DNA of 64,000 bases from JANOSH01 sp031415695 (GTDB taxonomy: Bacteria > Actinomycetota > Acidimicrobiia > Acidimicrobiales > Ilumatobacteraceae). Position numbers and translations under genes: made by a program. The stretch is from NCBI GenBank assembly GCA_031415695.1, contig JANOSH010000001.1, positions 1-64,000 of the forward strand. Reading direction: 5' to 3'. The notes under the pieces are model-generated. The model was given only the letters and a program-made list of their open reading frames with translations, was not told where the DNA came from and did not search any database. Within the stretch, counting starts at the first letter, position 1. Each line of letters opens with the position of its first letter. Positions 27,300 to 37,771 of this stretch are shown here, in pieces.

Positions 27300-28106
27300 T
27301 CATGGCCAGCACGATTCAGGCGCATACACGTTGAGGCGATCGCCCCGAGCGAACCCGACGAGCGTCAGCCCAGCCGAACGCGCTGCCTGTACGGCCAGGG
27401 CCGACGGGGCCCCAACTGCGACCATAGTTGAAAAGCCGGCCGCCCACGCCTTTTGTACAAGCTCGAAACCGGCGCGACCCGAGACAAACAAGCCAAGATT
27501 TGAGGCCGGGAGTTGGCCGTCGAGCAGCAGACGCCCCACAACCTTGTCGACCGCGTTATGTCGACCGACGTCCTCTCGTACAACAAGTGGCGAACCCTGA
27601 GCATCGAACGCCGCGGCTGCGTGCACCCCTCCTGTGAGGGCGAACAGTTTCTGCATCGGGCGCACCCGCTCGCCAATTACTGCGAGCAGGTCGAGGTTGA
27701 ACTGGTGACCATGGCCGAGGGGCGACAGCCATAATCCGAGCTGCGTCAGGGTGGCCGAGCCACACAATCCGCACGCGGACGTAGTCGTAGAAAGTCGAGG
27801 CACGGGCACAGGGGCAACGCCACCGGTGTCGACAGTTACGACGTTGAACTCGGTGTCGACCGCGGAACCGTCGGCGCAGTACCGCACACCCGTGACCGAC
27901 GCCCCAGCAAGCAACCCATCGGTAAAACAAAATCCCACAGCAAGTTCGAAGTCATGGCCGGGTGTACGCATGGTGGTAGTGACGGTCGAACCATCGAGAC
28001 GGATCTCCATCGGTTCTTCGACAGCGAGTTCATCGGGCACGCGGCGAACGTCGTTTCCTGCGCGGCGACCAATGAGAATCTGTTCAGTTCTTTTGCGGGC
28101 CGCCAT
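27300..28106 (-). CDS. fdhD: FdhD, sulfurtransferase for formate dehydrogenase
   Basis: A 268-residue FdhD family protein. FdhD passes sulfur from a cysteine desulfurase to the molybdenum cofactor of formate dehydrogenases and related enzymes. The Cys motif is SACGLCGSAT, and EDVGRHNAVDKVVGRLLL and VSGRAGFELVQKA are typical family blocks. It begins at an ATG 21 bp downstream of the hydrolase gene on the same strand and ends 65 bp before the HemQ-operon lipoprotein. No formate dehydrogenase gene is in this window. Confidence 0.95.
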   Translation of the reverse strand: MAARKRTEQILIGRRAGNDVRRVPDELAVEEPMEIRLDGSTVTTTMRTPGHDFELAVGFCFTDGLLAGASVTGVRYCADGSAVDTEFNVVTVDTGGVAPVPVPRLSTTTSACGLCGSATLTQLGLWLSPLGHGHQFNLDLLAVIGERVRPMQKLFALTGGVHAAAAFDAQGSPLVVREDVGRHNAVDKVVGRLLLDGQLPASNLGLFVSGRAGFELVQKAWAAGFSTMVAVGAPSALAVQAARSAGLTLVGFARGDRLNVYAPESCWP

Positions 28107-28127
28107 CAGTGCCAGGTTACCGTTCGT

Positions 28128-28775
28128 TCACCGTGGAGTAACAGCCTCGACAACGAACGACACCGTGCGCTCACGCATCACCGCACCACTTTTAGTCAGC
28201 AAATGGCCGTCACCGGGCAGCACGACGAGTTCGCCGCAACCGGCAATGTCGCGAACGATTTGGCTGGCTTCAAGCGGCAGAATCTCGTCCTGGTCACCAT
28301 GGAACATGAGTAGCCCGCGACCAGCCATCCCTCCCGCAACCTCACAACCAGCCGATTGCGTGGCAAAGGTGACTACCCCTGCGACCATCTCGGCAAGCCC
28401 AACACCGACACGAATGGCGACGGCACCACCGAAGCTGTGGCCAGCTAGAACCACCTGATCGGCACCGTTTCCGATTGCGAGTTGCACCCCTGCGGCCACA
28501 TCCATACAGCACAGGTCGAGGTCGTTGGGTTTTCGATACCCAACTCGCAGCACCGCAATCTTGTGGTCGGCAAGTTGGTCACCCAACTCATGATACAGAC
28601 CGGTGCCTGGACCAAGTAGCCCACCCATCGCTCCACCGCAGCAAACGAGGGCGGCCTTCTCGTCGCCAGTTCCGCGCCACAGAATCGTCAGCAAACCTCG
28701 CATGGTGAACAACTCGATATGACGCAGAGTCGGAGTGATGTCGACTTCTTGGGAGGCAAGTACCCCAAGCATGTC
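28128..28775 (-). CDS. Alpha/beta hydrolase family protein
   Basis: A 215-residue alpha/beta hydrolase fold protein. The nucleophile elbow is LAGHSFGGAVA (Ser). The acid is probably the Asp in MFHGDQDEILP and the His is in GDGHLL near the C-terminus, so the triad looks complete. ATG 28775 is a cautious choice: the frame is open to 28964, with a GTG at 28829 that would leave only 15 bp to the divergent MarR-type gene. The substrate is unknown; esterase or a dienelactone-hydrolase-like role fits the size. It precedes fdhD by 21 bp. Confidence 0.82.
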   Translation of the reverse strand, partial: DMLGVLASQEVDITPTLRHIELFTMRGLLTILWRGTGDEKAALVCCGGAMGGLLGPGTGLYHELGDQLADHKIAVLRVGYRKPNDLDLCCMDVAAGVQLAIGNGADQVVLAGHSFGGAVAIRVGVGLAEMVAGVVTFATQSAGCEVAGGMAGRGLLMFHGDQDEILPLEASQIVRDIAGCGELVVLPGDGHLLTKSGAVMRERTVSFVVEAVTPR

Positions 28776-28844
28776 GAGCGGAGTACGGGGCCGTTCGGAT
28801 GGTTGGGTCGTTGTGAAATCCGTCACTCCTTGTACGATACCTCG

Positions 28845-29360
28845 GTGGTTACCGACGAGCCGCCAGCCGAGGCCATCCTGAGTGAGTACCCCGAAGCTCG
28901 ACGCATCGTTGTCGCATGGCGCGAACTTCGCCGGGGGGCAGCAGCCAGCGTCTACCGAGACCATGTGTACGGCCGCGGCCCCGACCAGCTCGAACCAGGC
29001 CAGACCGATACGCTCGACCTCCTCGTCCAGCGCAGTTGCTGGCGCATGACCGACCTCGCCGACGCCCTTCGGGTCGAACCTTCAACTGCTACCAGATCCA
29101 TTCAGCGGCTGCTCAAAATCGGTCTCGCCGAACGCAAACCCCACCCCGACGATGGCCGGGTTGTGATGGTGTCAGCGACGCCGGAAGGCCGTGACCGGCA
29201 CGCCGGGGTAGCGCGTCGTCGCCGACAGGCGCTGGTGAGTATTCTGTCAACATTCAGCGACACCGAGCGACAACAACTCGCTGACCTGTGGGAACAGTTC
29301 GTTCAAGGACTCGACAAATACACCGACGATCTCTGCGACTGGCCGAACAGAAACAGCTAG
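28845..29360 (+). CDS. MarR-type transcriptional regulator
   Basis: A 171-residue winged-helix regulator of the MarR kind. The recognition region reads WRMTDLADALRVEPSTATRS, followed by the wing AERKPHPDDGRVVMVSATPEG, which is characteristic. GTG 28845 is used because the open frame upstream lies across the divergent hydrolase gene. Such proteins usually repress a neighbouring gene and respond to small molecules, so the divergent hydrolase-fdhD unit is a plausible target. It ends 9 bp before the SigR-type gene. Confidence 0.85.
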   Translation: MVTDEPPAEAILSEYPEARRIVVAWRELRRGAAASVYRDHVYGRGPDQLEPGQTDTLDLLVQRSCWRMTDLADALRVEPSTATRSIQRLLKIGLAERKPHPDDGRVVMVSATPEGRDRHAGVARRRRQALVSILSTFSDTERQQLADLWEQFVQGLDKYTDDLCDWPNRNS

Positions 29361-29369
29361 ATTCCGGTA

Positions 29370-29963
29370 GTGGCTGACAAAGCGGACTTCGTTGAGATGG
29401 CAATGGAGTACATGCCGTCGCTGTACTCCGCCGCCTCACGGCTCACTCACAATGCCAGCGACTCCGAGGACCTTGTCCAGGAAACGTACCTGAAGGCGTA
29501 CCGCTCGTTCGCCACGTTCGAGGAAGGAACTAACCTTAAGGCGTGGCTGTACAGAATTCTTACGAACACGTTCATCAACAACTACCGAGCTAAACAGCGC
29601 CGTGTCGATGAACAAGATCTCGGCGATCTTGAGGACATGTATCTCTACAAGAATCTCGGCTCGTTCGAGTCGGCGCTCGCCTCGCGTAGCGCCGAGGACA
29701 ATCTGCTCGATTCTTTGACGGACGACGAAGTAAAACAGGCGCTGGCCGAGTTGCCCGAATCGTTCAGACTGCCCGTGTATCTGGCCGACGTCGAAGAGTT
29801 CTCCTACAAGGAAATTGCCGAAATGCTCAACGTTCCCATCGGCACGGTGATGAGTCGTCTCCATCGGGGAAGAAAAGCGTTACAGAAGCGGTTGTACGAC
29901 TACGCAACTAGTGAAGGGCTAATTCGGCCCACTGATCGCGAACCGGAGCACACCCGTGGGTAA
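29370..29963 (+). CDS. sigR: SigR/SigH-type ECF RNA polymerase sigma factor
   Basis: A 197-residue ECF sigma factor of the SigR/SigH group (thiol-oxidative stress). Region 2 shows DSEDLVQETYLKAYRSFATF and LKAWLYRILTNTFINNYR. Region 4 shows LPVYLADVEEFSYKEIAEML and VPIGTVMSRLHRGRKAL. The start is a GTG. The next gene, 5 bp downstream, encodes an RsrA-like zinc anti-sigma factor, the classic partner. In Streptomyces and mycobacteria this sigma factor switches on thioredoxin, protease and chaperone genes from GGAAT-N18-GTT promoters; one such site lies upstream of clpC in this window. No such site was found directly upstream of this gene. Confidence 0.93.
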   Translation: MADKADFVEMAMEYMPSLYSAASRLTHNASDSEDLVQETYLKAYRSFATFEEGTNLKAWLYRILTNTFINNYRAKQRRVDEQDLGDLEDMYLYKNLGSFESALASRSAEDNLLDSLTDDEVKQALAELPESFRLPVYLADVEEFSYKEIAEMLNVPIGTVMSRLHRGRKALQKRLYDYATSEGLIRPTDREPEHTRG

Positions 29964-29968
29964 CGAAC

Positions 29969-30433
29969 ATGGCTGAGTCACAACAAACCCATCCCCCCGT
30001 CGATTGCGGTGAGCTCTTGTCCAATATGTACCCGTACCTCGCGGGTGAGCTCATGTCCGTCGACAGCGAGCAGTTCGCCGGGCACCTCGACAACTGTCCC
30101 GATTGTTACAAAACTGTCGACTTCCACAACCAGTTGCGCACAGTCATTGCTCGCAAAGCGCGAGAGCCCGAACTGCCCCAAGCGTTCTGGGAGCGTTTGC
30201 AGAACCGCATGGAGTCCGAACTCGGCGACGAATTCGTCGAGTTCAAACCAGCGTTTGTTCGGGCCGTCGAAAAACTGTCGGGAAGTTTGCTTCACCAACC
30301 GTCGGCCTTCGAACCATCGTCACCCATCCAGGGTGCCTCACACTTCGAGCAGCCGTCTGTTTTCGAGGCCGATTCCCCTTTTGAACAACCGTCCCCGTTC
30401 GATCGGCCTTCGCCGTTCCGGCCTGGCAGCTGA
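29969..30433 (+). CDS. rsrA: RsrA-like zinc-binding redox anti-sigma factor
   Basis: A 154-residue ZAS-type anti-sigma factor. The zinc ligands C13, H39, C43 and C46 (the last three in HLDNCPDC) have exactly the spacing of Streptomyces RsrA (C11, H37, C41, C44), so disulfide stress should release zinc and the sigma factor. Only these three cysteines are present. After the ~105-residue core there is an unusual C-terminal tail of Phe/Pro/Ser-rich short repeats (FEQPSVF, FEQPSPF, FDRPSPF), absent from classic RsrA. It follows the sigma gene after 5 bp. Confidence 0.9.
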   Translation: MAESQQTHPPVDCGELLSNMYPYLAGELMSVDSEQFAGHLDNCPDCYKTVDFHNQLRTVIARKAREPELPQAFWERLQNRMESELGDEFVEFKPAFVRAVEKLSGSLLHQPSAFEPSSPIQGASHFEQPSVFEADSPFEQPSPFDRPSPFRPGS

Positions 30434-30478
30434 GTTCGCACGGGCGCAGACCGCCGGTATGGCGCTAACCTTGCCGTC

Positions 30479-30634
30479 ATGCTCGTTGGCGCATTTCTTG
30501 GTCTCTCCGGCCCTTGGCATCTCTGGCTTGGGGTCGTTCTCACAGTCGCAGGCGTAGGGGCCACCCTGGCCACGGCCGTTGGGTACTTCGTCAAGGTTCA
30601 GCGGCCGCAGTATCCCAAGCGTCCACGGGATTAA
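30479..30634 (+). CDS. Small membrane protein (51 residues)
   Basis: A short frame, MLVGAFLGLSGPWHLWLGVV and onward, with one or two hydrophobic stretches followed by a basic tail (VQRPQYPKRPRD). It fills the gap between rsrA (45 bp upstream) and the DUF2342 gene (20 bp downstream) on the same strand and has a clean ATG and TAA. No family is recognised. The hydrophobic-then-basic layout suggests a small inner-membrane protein. Confidence 0.55.
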   Translation: MLVGAFLGLSGPWHLWLGVVLTVAGVGATLATAVGYFVKVQRPQYPKRPRD

Positions 30635-30654
30635 TCGCCGTGGCCGGAGGCCCA

Positions 30655-31701
30655 GTGAACTGGCGCCTCGCCGAAAGCGTGGCATGTCGCGTTGCTCGAC
30701 ACGAGCCATTGGCTTCGTCGTATCATTATGAGTCAGTGGCACGAGATTTTGCCGAGCTCACTCCCATAGCCGAGCACCTCGTCGAAATCGAAACCGGGTT
30801 GACGTCGGCCAAGGGGAGGGCGACGGCCCAGGTCGTTGATCGTGATGTTTGGATACGCGCCAACCTCATGAGCTTCCAACAGTTACTTGGGCCTTTGTTG
30901 CAACGGCTCGACCCTCCAATAGTTATTCCGTTCGATCTGGCTCGGCATGCCATCAGAAACGCTGCTGCGCTTGAAATTGGCGGGCTTCTTGGCTGGATGT
31001 CGGGCCGAGTCCTTGGTCAATACGACGCGCTTGGTGCATCTGGTGAAGCGGACGACCTACTGATTGTTGGTCCCAACGTGCTCGCGCTCGAGAAGCGATT
31101 CGCCTTTCCACCTCGTGAATTTCGACTCTGGCTTGCCTTGCATGAACTGACCCACCGTATGCAATTCACCGGTGTGCCTTGGATGCGCCAGCACTATGTG
31201 GAACTCGTCCACCAACTGCTCGATGATGTCGACGCCGACACTGTTCGCGTGCTCAAACTGATGCGAGACATCGTGCGACCTGGTGTGGCTCGCCGGGCCG
31301 TCGAAGAAGCGGGCATTGTGGGACTGTTCGCTTCGCCGAAGCAGCGTGAGGCAATGTCTAAAATCGGCGGCCTGATGGCGTTACTCGAAGGTCACGGCGA
31401 CGTCGTGATGAATAGGGCCGGCACCAACCTCATACCTTCGGCCGGACGTTTCCACGCCGTGCTCGGAGCCCGCCGAGCCACCGGTTCGCCGATGACCAAG
31501 TTCCTGCGCACCATCGTAGGGCTCGAGGCCAAGCTCAATCAGTACGAGCAGGGCGAGGCATTCATCGCCGCCATCGAAGCCGAACATGGCCCTCGCTCTA
31601 TCGATCGGGCATGGGAATCGCCCGACAATCTGCCTACCCTCGACGAGATCCGGATGCCCGAGTTGTGGAGCGCACGCCTCGGCCTTGCACCGGTCAGGTG
31701 A
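30655..31701 (+). CDS. Zinc-dependent metalloprotease of the DUF2342 family
   Basis: A 348-residue protein of the actinobacterial DUF2342 family, often labelled 'coenzyme F420 biosynthesis associated'. The HExxH site is LALHELTHRMQF at about residue 164, and EGHGDVVMNRAG follows about 85 residues later. No signal peptide is seen. GTG 30655 is preferred: it has GGAGG 4 nt upstream. The TGA overlaps the ATG of tilS (TGATG). Placement directly before tilS matches mycobacteria. Natural substrates are not known. Confidence 0.9.
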   Translation: MNWRLAESVACRVARHEPLASSYHYESVARDFAELTPIAEHLVEIETGLTSAKGRATAQVVDRDVWIRANLMSFQQLLGPLLQRLDPPIVIPFDLARHAIRNAAALEIGGLLGWMSGRVLGQYDALGASGEADDLLIVGPNVLALEKRFAFPPREFRLWLALHELTHRMQFTGVPWMRQHYVELVHQLLDDVDADTVRVLKLMRDIVRPGVARRAVEEAGIVGLFASPKQREAMSKIGGLMALLEGHGDVVMNRAGTNLIPSAGRFHAVLGARRATGSPMTKFLRTIVGLEAKLNQYEQGEAFIAAIEAEHGPRSIDRAWESPDNLPTLDEIRMPELWSARLGLAPVR

Positions 31702-32621
31702 TGCCCTCGCTCAACGTCATCCGTCATTTGCTCGACCAATGCACATTTCCGGGCCCGGGTGAAATGGTCACATGCGCCGTGTCGGGTGGGGCCGACAGTC
31801 TTGCCTTACTGGCCTTAGCGGTGGCAGCCGGTTGCCGTGCTACGGCGCTACACGTCGATCATGGTTTACGCCCCGGATCGGCCTCCGAGGCCGATTTGGT
31901 TGCGCATACCGCTCGCGAACTTGGGGCTGAGTTCCGTGCCGAATCGGTAGTTGTCGACGATGGGCCCAATCTAGAAGCTCGGGCCCGTGCCGCCAGATAC
32001 AAGGTCATGCCTGCTGACGTGCTGACCGGACACACAGCCGACGACCAGGCCGAAACTGTCTTGGTCAACGTGCTACGAGGTGCCGGGCTTGATGGGCTTG
32101 CGGGTATGCGCCCGGCCCGTCACCCGATACTTCAACTACGACGAACAGACACCGTGTGGGTGTGCGAGACCCTCGGCCTTGTTCCTTTCATGGATCCATC
32201 CAATCGCGATCCCAGGCATCTGCGAAACAGAATTCGTCATGAGGTCCTACCCCTCGTCGACACCGTGGCCGGTCGTGATGTAGCGAGCGTCCTTGCCCGA
32301 CAAGCACACCTCTTACGCGACGATGCCGACCTACTCAACGCACTGGCCGCCGACATCGACGTGCACGACGCGCCTCAACTGGCTTGCGCTCCAGCAGCAT
32401 TAGCGCGACGCGCAGTCCGACGTTGGCTCTCGCAACTCGCCGGCGGGACCGAACGACACCCTCCCAACGCACGGTCGGTCGAACGCGTTCTGGCCGTTGC
32501 CCGCAACGAAGCTACTGCTTGTGAAATCGAGGGAGGCTGGCGCATCAGTCGCCACCAACAACGCCTTGTCGCCTCACCGCCTAGTCGTGCGACAGAACCG
32601 TCGAGCGACTTGCCCCAGTAA
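31701..32621 (+). CDS. tilS: TilS, tRNA(Ile)-lysidine synthetase
   Basis: A 306-residue enzyme that converts the wobble C34 of tRNA-Ile(CAU) to lysidine so that it reads AUA. The PP-loop is CAVSGGADSLALLAL. Further family blocks are HVDHGLRPGS, GHTADDQAETVLVNVLRGAG and FMDPSNRDPRHLRNRIRHEVLP. The C-terminal part is short, as usual in actinobacteria. The start overlaps the stop of the DUF2342 gene, and ftsH follows 11 bp after its stop. The hpt gene that often lies between tilS and ftsH in actinobacteria is absent here. Confidence 0.95.
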   Translation: MPSLNVIRHLLDQCTFPGPGEMVTCAVSGGADSLALLALAVAAGCRATALHVDHGLRPGSASEADLVAHTARELGAEFRAESVVVDDGPNLEARARAARYKVMPADVLTGHTADDQAETVLVNVLRGAGLDGLAGMRPARHPILQLRRTDTVWVCETLGLVPFMDPSNRDPRHLRNRIRHEVLPLVDTVAGRDVASVLARQAHLLRDDADLLNALAADIDVHDAPQLACAPAALARRAVRRWLSQLAGGTERHPPNARSVERVLAVARNEATACEIEGGWRISRHQQRLVASPPSRATEPSSDLPQ

Positions 32622-32632
32622 CCTACCAATGC

Positions 32633-34426
<1,794 letters not shown>

Positions 34427-34479
34427 TCAGGCCGAGGGGCCAACACGGCCTCGTTGAGACGAGTACGCTCGTCATCCGC

Positions 34480-35007
34480 ATGGCTACTCGGACCAAGGGC
34501 AAATGGGCCCAGGGAATTCAGCCCCGGAATTTCAGCTGGGTCATTAAAGATCGGCTCGCGGTCTGCGAGCGGCCTGGTGGATACGGCTCAAACCACCGTC
34601 GCGTCCGACGGCAGGAAGAGATCATCTGGATTCGTGAGCAGGGCTTTGCCTACGTCGTCTCGATGATCGATGCTCCCCACAACCTGCACAATTACGACGA
34701 GCTCGGCGTGCACTACCTTCACCGACCTTTCGGCGCAGTAGACGACCCTACAGTTATCTTGGGTTCGTTCTACCCTGAGCTTCATCGGTTGCTCCACCAG
34801 GGTAAGAAAATCATCGCTCATACCGAAGAGGTTGGCGACCGGTTATCTGGGGTGATGGGCGGCTACATTCGGTGGGCCGGTCTTGTGAGCGACGTTCCTC
34901 AGTGCACCGTTTTGATCGAGGCGATAACCGGGCGCCAGCTCGATCCGCTTGGTCGAAGTCTAGTGGCATTAGCCGGCGACTTGCCCGGCGCGCTTACCGT
35001 CCGCTGA
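34480..35007 (+). CDS. Dual-specificity phosphatase-like protein lacking the catalytic Cys
   Basis: A 175-residue protein with the layout of a dual-specificity/PTP-like phosphatase: an early strand FAYVVSMIDAPHNLHNYDEL, then HYLHRPF, and a P-loop-like segment KIIAHTEEVGDRLSGVMGGY. The segment matches HCx5R-[ST]-G except that the nucleophilic Cys is Thr (H-T-x5-R). It is therefore probably catalytically dead and may bind a phosphorylated partner. The fold assignment rests on this pattern, not on a search. ATG 34480 is 53 bp downstream of ftsH on the same strand. Confidence 0.65.
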   Translation: MATRTKGKWAQGIQPRNFSWVIKDRLAVCERPGGYGSNHRRVRRQEEIIWIREQGFAYVVSMIDAPHNLHNYDELGVHYLHRPFGAVDDPTVILGSFYPELHRLLHQGKKIIAHTEEVGDRLSGVMGGYIRWAGLVSDVPQCTVLIEAITGRQLDPLGRSLVALAGDLPGALTVR

Positions 35008-35020
35008 CAAGCGAGTTCGG

Positions 35021-36703
35021 CTACGACAGGTAACCGGTCGCGTCCACGATGATATGGGCCGACGTCGAAGTAGCCACGCAGATCTTGCCGTCCCCGAGCT
35101 GTATCGTCGCAGAGTTCGACACCGTCTGGTTCGCCAAAAAGTTGAGATTCGAGACATTTGGCTGAGGCTGGTTGCACGGCCACACGGTGGCAAACCCTTC
35201 AATGGCGGGTTGGGTGACCGTTACGTTCACGAGTACTCCGCTGGCAGTTCGTGGTGCGGCGTCGGTGCCTGACACCACGACCGGGAACGCCACTCCAGGG
35301 GCAAGGCGCTGTCGAGAGGTGCGAGTGTCGACTAGGCGTACCGGCATGATCGTTGTGGGACGAAGCCCACTTCGGACCACCCACTTCCCGCTCAAGTCGA
35401 CCAAAACGTGGGTTGCGATCGATGTACTTAGACAGATTTCACCGGCAACGCCGACACCGATAGTTGCGGAGTTCGCCGTGTTCTCACCCGCCGAAAAATT
35501 GAGGCTCGACACACTTGGGCGGCTTTGATCGCAGGCCCAGGCCGTGAGGAAGCCCGCTCCCGTTGGTTCGACTGCGGTGATGTTCACCGAGGCACCAACC
35601 GAACTGTCAGATCCAATAGGAACACGAAGCGTCGTGCCGACCTCGACCATCGCACCTGTCGTGCGGGTATCCACGAGCCGTGATGGGACCTGCCCCACGA
35701 ATCCGGCTTGCCCGCCATTGCCAGCACGAGCCGTGACGTCGACGATCAGATCAACGCCAGCTGAGGCCTGGAAACACACACGACCACGTTGACCAATGCC
35801 GACAATGACGCTGTTGGCTACGTTCTTGCCCACACCGAAGTTCGCTGTTGAGGTGGCGGGAATGGTCACACCACATGGCCACGAGCGCAGCCAGCCCTCC
35901 GTCGTAGCATTGGTCACGGTGAGGTTGAGCGCTACGGCTCGAGCGTTCGAGGGCACGTCACCACGGCCCGCAATCGTCAGCGAGTTGACCGTGAAGGGCG
36001 TCAGGCGCGTTAACCACGACCGGGAACGGCTATCGGCAAGACGGTCGGGAGCGACAGTGCTGAGACCATCAAATCCGTTGCTCAGTTCGCCGGTCGGTCC
36101 GGGAGTCGTTGTTGACGGCGGCACAGCAGCCGTGGAGCCAGGTGTAGTCGAGACCGTCACCGCAGCCTTGCCGCATCCGCCAAGGGCTCGGACAATTGGG
36201 TAAGGGTTCACCGGCTTCTTGGCGTTCCAAGCCGGGTGGACCTCGAAATGCAGATGAGGAACGCTGAATTGGGCGTCACCCGTCTGTCCAACGTACGCAA
36301 TGATTTGTCCGGCCGTGACTCTTTGGCCAACAACCAGCCCGTCGGCGTAACGGCTGAGATGGGCATGAAAGTAGTACGTGCCGTCTGGCAACGTTAGATA
36401 CAGCTGGATACCACCGCGCGCCGACGAGCTCATCCGAGTAACGGTGCCGTCAGACACGGCTCGAATCGGAATCCCCGACGCTGCGATTATGTCGACACCC
36501 TCGTGATACAGGGCCGTCCCGTTGGCGTCGGTCCCACGATCTGCCTGCCAGCTGTCAACGTAGTTACATGGGGTGTCGACGGGGAAAGCCATCAACTTCA
36601 CTTCTCCCGCCGCTCCAGCGCGCCGTTGGGTCATCGGCACAAAAACGAGCAGCATCAACAAGCAAAGCAGTACACCTGCTCGACGCCACTCCGCTCGATC
36701 CAT
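35021..36703 (-). CDS. Secreted M23 peptidase with three LDTR modules
   Basis: A 560-residue exported protein. A signal peptide (AGVLLCLLMLLVFVPM...) is followed by an M23 (LytM) domain at about 50-175 with zinc-binding YHEGVDI and HLHFEVH. A Thr/Pro-rich linker leads to three ~115-residue modules opening with P-x-R-L-[AV]-D-[ST]-R and ending in V-D-x-[ST]-x-x. In each module a Cys in a W-[PA]-C motif pairs in position with a later Cys in [VI]-C-[FLV], probably a disulfide. M23 enzymes cut peptidoglycan peptides. The modules probably bind the cell surface or a glycan, but this is inference. It converges with the phosphatase-like gene. Confidence 0.92.
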   Translation of the reverse strand: MDRAEWRRAGVLLCLLMLLVFVPMTQRRAGAAGEVKLMAFPVDTPCNYVDSWQADRGTDANGTALYHEGVDIIAASGIPIRAVSDGTVTRMSSSARGGIQLYLTLPDGTYYFHAHLSRYADGLVVGQRVTAGQIIAYVGQTGDAQFSVPHLHFEVHPAWNAKKPVNPYPIVRALGGCGKAAVTVSTTPGSTAAVPPSTTTPGPTGELSNGFDGLSTVAPDRLADSRSRSWLTRLTPFTVNSLTIAGRGDVPSNARAVALNLTVTNATTEGWLRSWPCGVTIPATSTANFGVGKNVANSVIVGIGQRGRVCFQASAGVDLIVDVTARAGNGGQAGFVGQVPSRLVDTRTTGAMVEVGTTLRVPIGSDSSVGASVNITAVEPTGAGFLTAWACDQSRPSVSSLNFSAGENTANSATIGVGVAGEICLSTSIATHVLVDLSGKWVVRSGLRPTTIMPVRLVDTRTSRQRLAPGVAFPVVVSGTDAAPRTASGVLVNVTVTQPAIEGFATVWPCNQPQPNVSNLNFLANQTVSNSATIQLGDGKICVATSTSAHIIVDATGYLS

Positions 36704-36780
36704 AGCGGTTTGATCGGATATCGCCCAGTGATATCCACAGAACCCGCTTGATTTGACTAAACTATGACGCCGCTTTACCG

Positions 36781-37752
36781 ATGCGTGAAGATGGGCGAAT
36801 GAGCACCATCATCGTAGGCGCCGGCATTACCGGGCTGTCATGCGCACAGACACTGAATGAACACGGCGAGCGCGTCACCGTTCTCGACAAAGGCCGCGGG
36901 GTCGGCGGTCGCTTGGCGACGCGCCGAATCGGCGCAGCAACCTTCGATCACGGTGCACAGTTCTTCACCGTGCGGGATCAAGGCTTTCAACACGCCACGG
37001 AGGAGTACATTCGGCGCGGTCTTGTGTACGAATGGTGCCGGGGTTTCACCGCCGATCCTGACGGCTTCGCGCGCTATGCCGTCACTGGTGGTATGGCTCA
37101 GCTCGCCAAGTATCTCGCCCAGGACATCTCTGTTCGCACGAACACGCTCGTTTTCGGCGTCGCACCTTCGACGTCAGGATGGATTGTCACCGACGACGCC
37201 GGAACGACATACACGGGTGACAAGCTTGTTGTGACGTGCCCACTTCCTCAGGCATTCTCGCTGCTGTTCACCGCCGGAGTTCAGATACCCGAGAAACTGG
37301 CCAGAACCGAATACGACCGAACAATTGCGCTACTCGCGGTAGTCAATGATCCGCCCGACGTAGGCTCGCACGGCGCACGGCCCGACAGCTCAGGCGGCAC
37401 AATCTTTTCGATGATCGTCGACAACCAGCGCAAGGGAGTATCGGCAGTCCCGGCAATCACCGCACATGCAAATGCCCCCTGGTCCAAGGACCACTGGGAT
37501 ACGCCGCACGAGGTGACCCATCAAAAACTTCTCAACGAACTCAGAGGAACGCTGACGGATGTGACCGTCGTGGAATCTCAAGTGAAGCGATGGCGATTTG
37601 CAACCCCGCAGTCAATCTGGCCTGATCCGTGCTGGGTTTGGCCTGGATCGGGCCCGCGACTCGTACTAGCAGGAGATGCCTTTGCTGGTCCTCGGGTGGA
37701 AGGTGCCTGGCTCTCTGGCCGTGCTGCAGCCTCGGCTGTGTTGCGTACCTAG
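36781..37752 (+). CDS. FAD-dependent oxidoreductase, renalase-like
   Basis: A 323-residue flavoprotein of the renalase/amine-oxidase-like family. The FAD-binding Rossmann motif is IIVGAGITGLSCAQTL, followed by the second nucleotide-binding block DKGRGVGGRLATRR and the family signature FDHGAQFFT. The C-terminal block LVLAGDAFAGPRVEGAWLSG binds the flavin ribityl chain. Bacterial renalases oxidise isomeric forms of NAD(P)H; the substrate here is inferred from family only. The start is ATG 36781 or ATG 36799. It is divergent from the M23 gene with about 75 bp between them. Confidence 0.88.
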   Translation: MREDGRMSTIIVGAGITGLSCAQTLNEHGERVTVLDKGRGVGGRLATRRIGAATFDHGAQFFTVRDQGFQHATEEYIRRGLVYEWCRGFTADPDGFARYAVTGGMAQLAKYLAQDISVRTNTLVFGVAPSTSGWIVTDDAGTTYTGDKLVVTCPLPQAFSLLFTAGVQIPEKLARTEYDRTIALLAVVNDPPDVGSHGARPDSSGGTIFSMIVDNQRKGVSAVPAITAHANAPWSKDHWDTPHEVTHQKLLNELRGTLTDVTVVESQVKRWRFATPQSIWPDPCWVWPGSGPRLVLAGDAFAGPRVEGAWLSGRAAASAVLRT

Positions 37753-37771
37753 CGCAACGACCCTGCAGCAG

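Noticed and set aside
29250..29370. A SigR-type promoter directly before the sigma factor gene
   Set aside because: A GGGAAC is present at 29290 but no GTT lies at the required 18-base spacing.
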